A DNA stretch of 64,000 bases, taken from Aquimarina algiphila. GTDB taxonomy: Bacteria > Bacteroidota > Bacteroidia > Flavobacteriales > Flavobacteriaceae. The stretch covers positions 62,001 to 126,000 of the forward strand of contig NZ_VLNR01000014.1 in NCBI RefSeq assembly GCF_007489275.1, in the 5' to 3' direction. Below, piece after piece: positions 61,260 to 64,000 of this stretch. A program made the translations under genes and the position numbers. A model generated the notes under the pieces. It was not told the origin of the DNA. It saw nothing but the letters and a program-made list of their open reading frames with translations, and searched no databases. Positions within the stretch are counted from its first letter, which is position 1; each line of letters starts with the position of its first letter.

Positions 61260-64000
61260 ATGAATAATATAAAAAGTACAATTTTTAGACCACCGTCAAT
61301 TCTATTGATAGTATTATTAGTATTTGGCGTTCAACATGCTTTTTCACAGAATACTATCCGTGTAGATCAAGGAAAAATATATTCTTCTTGTAATGAAGAA
61401 ATTGTTATGCGAGGGGTTAATGAAATGTTTGTATGGTCTCAAGACAGAACTGGAGTAAGTATATTGCCAGAAATTGCAAAAACAGGATCTAATGCAGTAA
61501 GATTAGTATGGACAACAGAAGGAGCTGAAGCAGAACTTGATGCATTAATCAATAATAGTATTAAAAATAATATGATACCGGTTGCCGAGTTACATGACGC
61601 AACGGGAGATTTTAGTAAACTTCAGATGCTATTGGATTATTGGAAAAAACCAGCGGTTTTGTCAACAATTCAAAAATATAAAAAATGGTTGATTGTAAAC
61701 ATTGGTAACGAAGTTGGCAATGGATCAGAATCCACAGCTCAATGGGTAGATTATTATAAAGATGCTATTACCCAATTAAGAGATGCTGGAATCGATGGAC
61801 CTTTAATGATTGATTGTGGAGGGTATGGAAACAGAGAGAGTTATTTCCTTGAAGGAGGTAATGAATTGTTAGAATTTGACCCAAAACATAATATAATCTT
61901 TGCGGTCCATACCTATTGGACAAACGGAGATGATCAAGCTAAAGTTGATCGGCTAAATACTATGATTGAAGATGCCAAGTTAAAGAAACTACCATATATC
62001 ATTGGTGAGGGACCACAAGTAGTTGCATCTCCAGTTGCTTGTGGACAGAGCTTTCCGTATAAAGAGATGATGAAGAGATTACAAGAAGAAAAAATTGGAT
62101 GGTTATCTTGGTCTTGGGGAGCAGTGAATAATAATGATTGTGGATCTCCCAACAGTAAACTTGATATAACGTCTGATGGTAAATTTGGAAGTTGGGCTAC
62201 TACTTTTGCTGAAGAAATGTGTATTACAGATATTAATTCTATAAAAAACACATCAATAATTCCAGAATCATTAATAGACGGATCCATAGCTGCATGTGGA
62301 ACAACATATACAATAACCGCATTTGCAGATGCAGGAGGTTCGATATCTCCTTCGGGACAGGTAATTGTTTCTGAAAATGATAACCAGATATTTGATATTA
62401 CTACTACTATTGGTTTTAAGATCAAGGATGTTCTCGTAGATGGTATTTCGGTTGGAAATGTAGCTTCTTATACATTCTCTAATGTATTAGCTAACCATAC
62501 AATTCGTGTAATGTATGATACCGTTCCTCTGCCGCCACAAGTTCCTTACTTAAACGGAGTACCACAGGTTATTCCTGGGAAAATTAAAGCAACAAGCTTT
62601 GATTTAGGTGGAGAAGCAGTAGCATACCATGATATTTCGTCAGGAAATGAAGGAAACGGTATAAGACAAGAAGAGGATGTAGATACAGAAAATGCTGGAG
62701 ATGGTGGTAGTATTGGTTTTACTGCTGTAGAAGAATGGATGGAGTATACTGTAGATATCGCTCAGGCTGGAACATATAGCATTGACGTTTTAGTTGCTTC
62801 TCAAAATTCTAATGGCCAATTCCATATAGAATTTGATGGAAAAGACGTTACAGGAATTCAGAATGTCAATGGTACGGGTAGTTGGACAAGTTTTGTTCCT
62901 CAAAAAATTTCAAATGTTACACTTAGTGCTGGAGAACAAGTAATGAGAATGTATATCGATAACGGTGCTTTTAATTTCTCTACGATGACCTTTACAAGAG
63001 ATGGTAATACAGGAGAAACACCCACGGCATCATTTACAGCTACTCCAGAGACAGGAGTTTCACCATTAGAGGTTAGTTTTGATGCTAGTGCATCTTCAGA
63101 TCCAAATGGAGACGCAATTACATATAGTTGGGATTTTGGTAATGGAGAAACATCGACATTAGCAACACCTAAAGTAACATTTACAGAGATTAAGACCTAT
63201 ACAGTAACACTTACTGTAAGTGATGGTACTAACATTTCTACTCCTGTGACCAAAGATATTGTAGTCTCAGATGGTAATATTGCACCAGTTGCTGATTTTA
63301 CAGCTACCCCTACAACAGGAATAGCTACAATTAATGTTAGTTTTGATGCTACAGCTTCTACCGATGCAAATGGAGATACACTAACCTATGCTTGGGATTT
63401 TGGAGATGGTACAACAGGTACAGGGATAACAGTAGATCATTTATATGCTGCCATTGGAGAATATACAGCTACATTAACGGTTAGTGACGGAAGTAAGACG
63501 GGAACCAAGACCACGACAATAACTGTGACTAACGGAAGTCCTGTTGCTTCATTTACAGCAAGTGCAGAGACAGGTGTTGCTCCATTAGCTGTTAGTTTTG
63601 ATGCTTCGGGATCATCAGATCCTGCAGGAGGTGTACTAACGTATAGTTGGGATTTTGGTAATGGAGAAGTAGCTACTACAGCAACCGCTTCTACTACATA
63701 CACCACATTAGGACAAGTAACCGTTACACTTACGGTAACAAATGATGCAGGAAATACAGCTTCTGCTACAAAAACAATAAATGTTACCGACGGTAGTGTA
63801 AGTTGTGCTTTTGGAACACCTATATCTGGAGGACTACCTTCTGTTAGCAATTCATTTGAGAATGTATTTGTTTTAGGAGAAAACGGACCAAATCTTGATA
63901 ATGTTACCAAATTTATTGTCAATTGGGATCTTGCTAATAATGGATTGTATGAATTCTCTATAAGTACAAATAATGGTACTCCAACTTGGTATACTAATTT
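61260..64000 (+). CDS. GH5 hydrolase with CBM6, PKD and module X, 3' end cut by window
   Basis: At least 913 residues, open to the window end. Signal peptide to about residue 30 (FGVQHAFSQ). GH5-like domain 31-320 with acid/base Glu151 (NIGNEVGN), His in VHTYW and nucleophile Glu250 (IIGEGPQ); the short form is close to bacterial GH5_8 mannanases. A beta-grasp repeat-like region (347-425) precedes CBM6 (440-580, EEWMEYTVDIAQAGTY), three PKD domains almost identical in DNA to those of the GH9-GH48 gene, and module X from Cys849, cut off. A T9SS tail is expected beyond. Confidence 0.85.
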   Translation, partial: MNNIKSTIFRPPSILLIVLLVFGVQHAFSQNTIRVDQGKIYSSCNEEIVMRGVNEMFVWSQDRTGVSILPEIAKTGSNAVRLVWTTEGAEAELDALINNSIKNNMIPVAELHDATGDFSKLQMLLDYWKKPAVLSTIQKYKKWLIVNIGNEVGNGSESTAQWVDYYKDAITQLRDAGIDGPLMIDCGGYGNRESYFLEGGNELLEFDPKHNIIFAVHTYWTNGDDQAKVDRLNTMIEDAKLKKLPYIIGEGPQVVASPVACGQSFPYKEMMKRLQEEKIGWLSWSWGAVNNNDCGSPNSKLDITSDGKFGSWATTFAEEMCITDINSIKNTSIIPESLIDGSIAACGTTYTITAFADAGGSISPSGQVIVSENDNQIFDITTTIGFKIKDVLVDGISVGNVASYTFSNVLANHTIRVMYDTVPLPPQVPYLNGVPQVIPGKIKATSFDLGGEAVAYHDISSGNEGNGIRQEEDVDTENAGDGGSIGFTAVEEWMEYTVDIAQAGTYSIDVLVASQNSNGQFHIEFDGKDVTGIQNVNGTGSWTSFVPQKISNVTLSAGEQVMRMYIDNGAFNFSTMTFTRDGNTGETPTASFTATPETGVSPLEVSFDASASSDPNGDAITYSWDFGNGETSTLATPKVTFTEIKTYTVTLTVSDGTNISTPVTKDIVVSDGNIAPVADFTATPTTGIATINVSFDATASTDANGDTLTYAWDFGDGTTGTGITVDHLYAAIGEYTATLTVSDGSKTGTKTTTITVTNGSPVASFTASAETGVAPLAVSFDASGSSDPAGGVLTYSWDFGNGEVATTATASTTYTTLGQVTVTLTVTNDAGNTASATKTINVTDGSVSCAFGTPISGGLPSVSNSFENVFVLGENGPNLDNVTKFIVNWDLANNGLYEFSISTNNGTPTWYTN
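63012..63801 (+). repeat. PKD block duplicated from 42894 (copy 2)
   Basis: Second copy of the ~790-bp block; about 98% identical, no indels. Mismatches cluster toward the 3' end. Confidence 0.9.

Noticed and set aside
37125-64000. Cellulosome
   Set aside because: No dockerin or cohesin repeats seen; T9SS tails instead.

Overview
The window reads as a chromosomal segment of a marine-type Bacteroidota, most likely a Flavobacteriaceae member close to Aquimarina. This is inferred, not searched. The reasons are the AT-rich sequence, flavobacterial -7 boxes (TAnnTTTG), SDDD-type lipoprotein leaders, an IPExxxVDY protein, a flavobacterial-type OmpA with calcium-binding repeats, and C-terminal type IX secretion (T9SS) sorting domains on the large enzymes.

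Layout. 1-5.6 kb: a run of small secreted or lipid-anchored proteins, mostly of unknown function, one with a collagen-like stretch. 5.7-8.1 kb: a DUF2721-like membrane protein, then a PAS histidine kinase and a single-domain response regulator. 8.1-20.3 kb: housekeeping genes. The minus-strand set is acpP-fabF-rnc and IPExxxVDY-pyk, with TAATG stop/start overlaps at two junctions. Around it lie purN, an RNase H, an astacin-type protease with two chitin-binding-like repeats, a START protein, a PfkB kinase, purF and superoxide dismutase. 20.5-29.1 kb: two AddA/AddB-like recombination nuclease genes separated by ompA, then an alpha/beta hydrolase. 29.1-32.5 kb: a probable metal-uptake cluster (small HxxxH/CxxC protein, ZnuD-like TonB receptor, acidic surface lipoprotein). 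32.5-33.65 kb: mostly non-coding, with two copies of a structured RNA-like element. 33.65-35.4 kb: a TPR/helix-turn-helix regulator.

35.4-64 kb is the main attraction: an all-plus-strand array of giant secreted polysaccharide-degrading proteins. In order: GH9-CBM3c; a GH9-CBM3c-...-GH48 double cellulase with a CelA-like plan; a GH5 cellulase; a 2316-residue non-hydrolase protein with two propeller-like regions, a di-haem cytochrome c, a ThuA-like region and a CBM3; a GH5 mannanase with two CBM3; and a GH5-CBM6 enzyme cut by the window end. They share PKD domains (19 counted) and T9SS tails. They also share an uncharacterised ~127-residue Cys-to-Cys module present six times, which I propose as a new carbohydrate-binding or surface-attachment module. 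No cohesin, dockerin, SusC/SusD pair or recognisable LPMO was seen. The locus therefore looks like a T9SS-delivered system of free or surface-attached multi-modular enzymes for crystalline cellulose plus mannan, with a possible redox arm.

The locus has clearly been evolving by duplication. The two GH9 genes share their upstream leaders, the gene-poor stretch before them holds a decayed third GH9 5' end, and a ~790 bp PKD block is about 98% identical between two genes 20 kb apart. All domain calls are by eye from motifs; none was verified by a database search.
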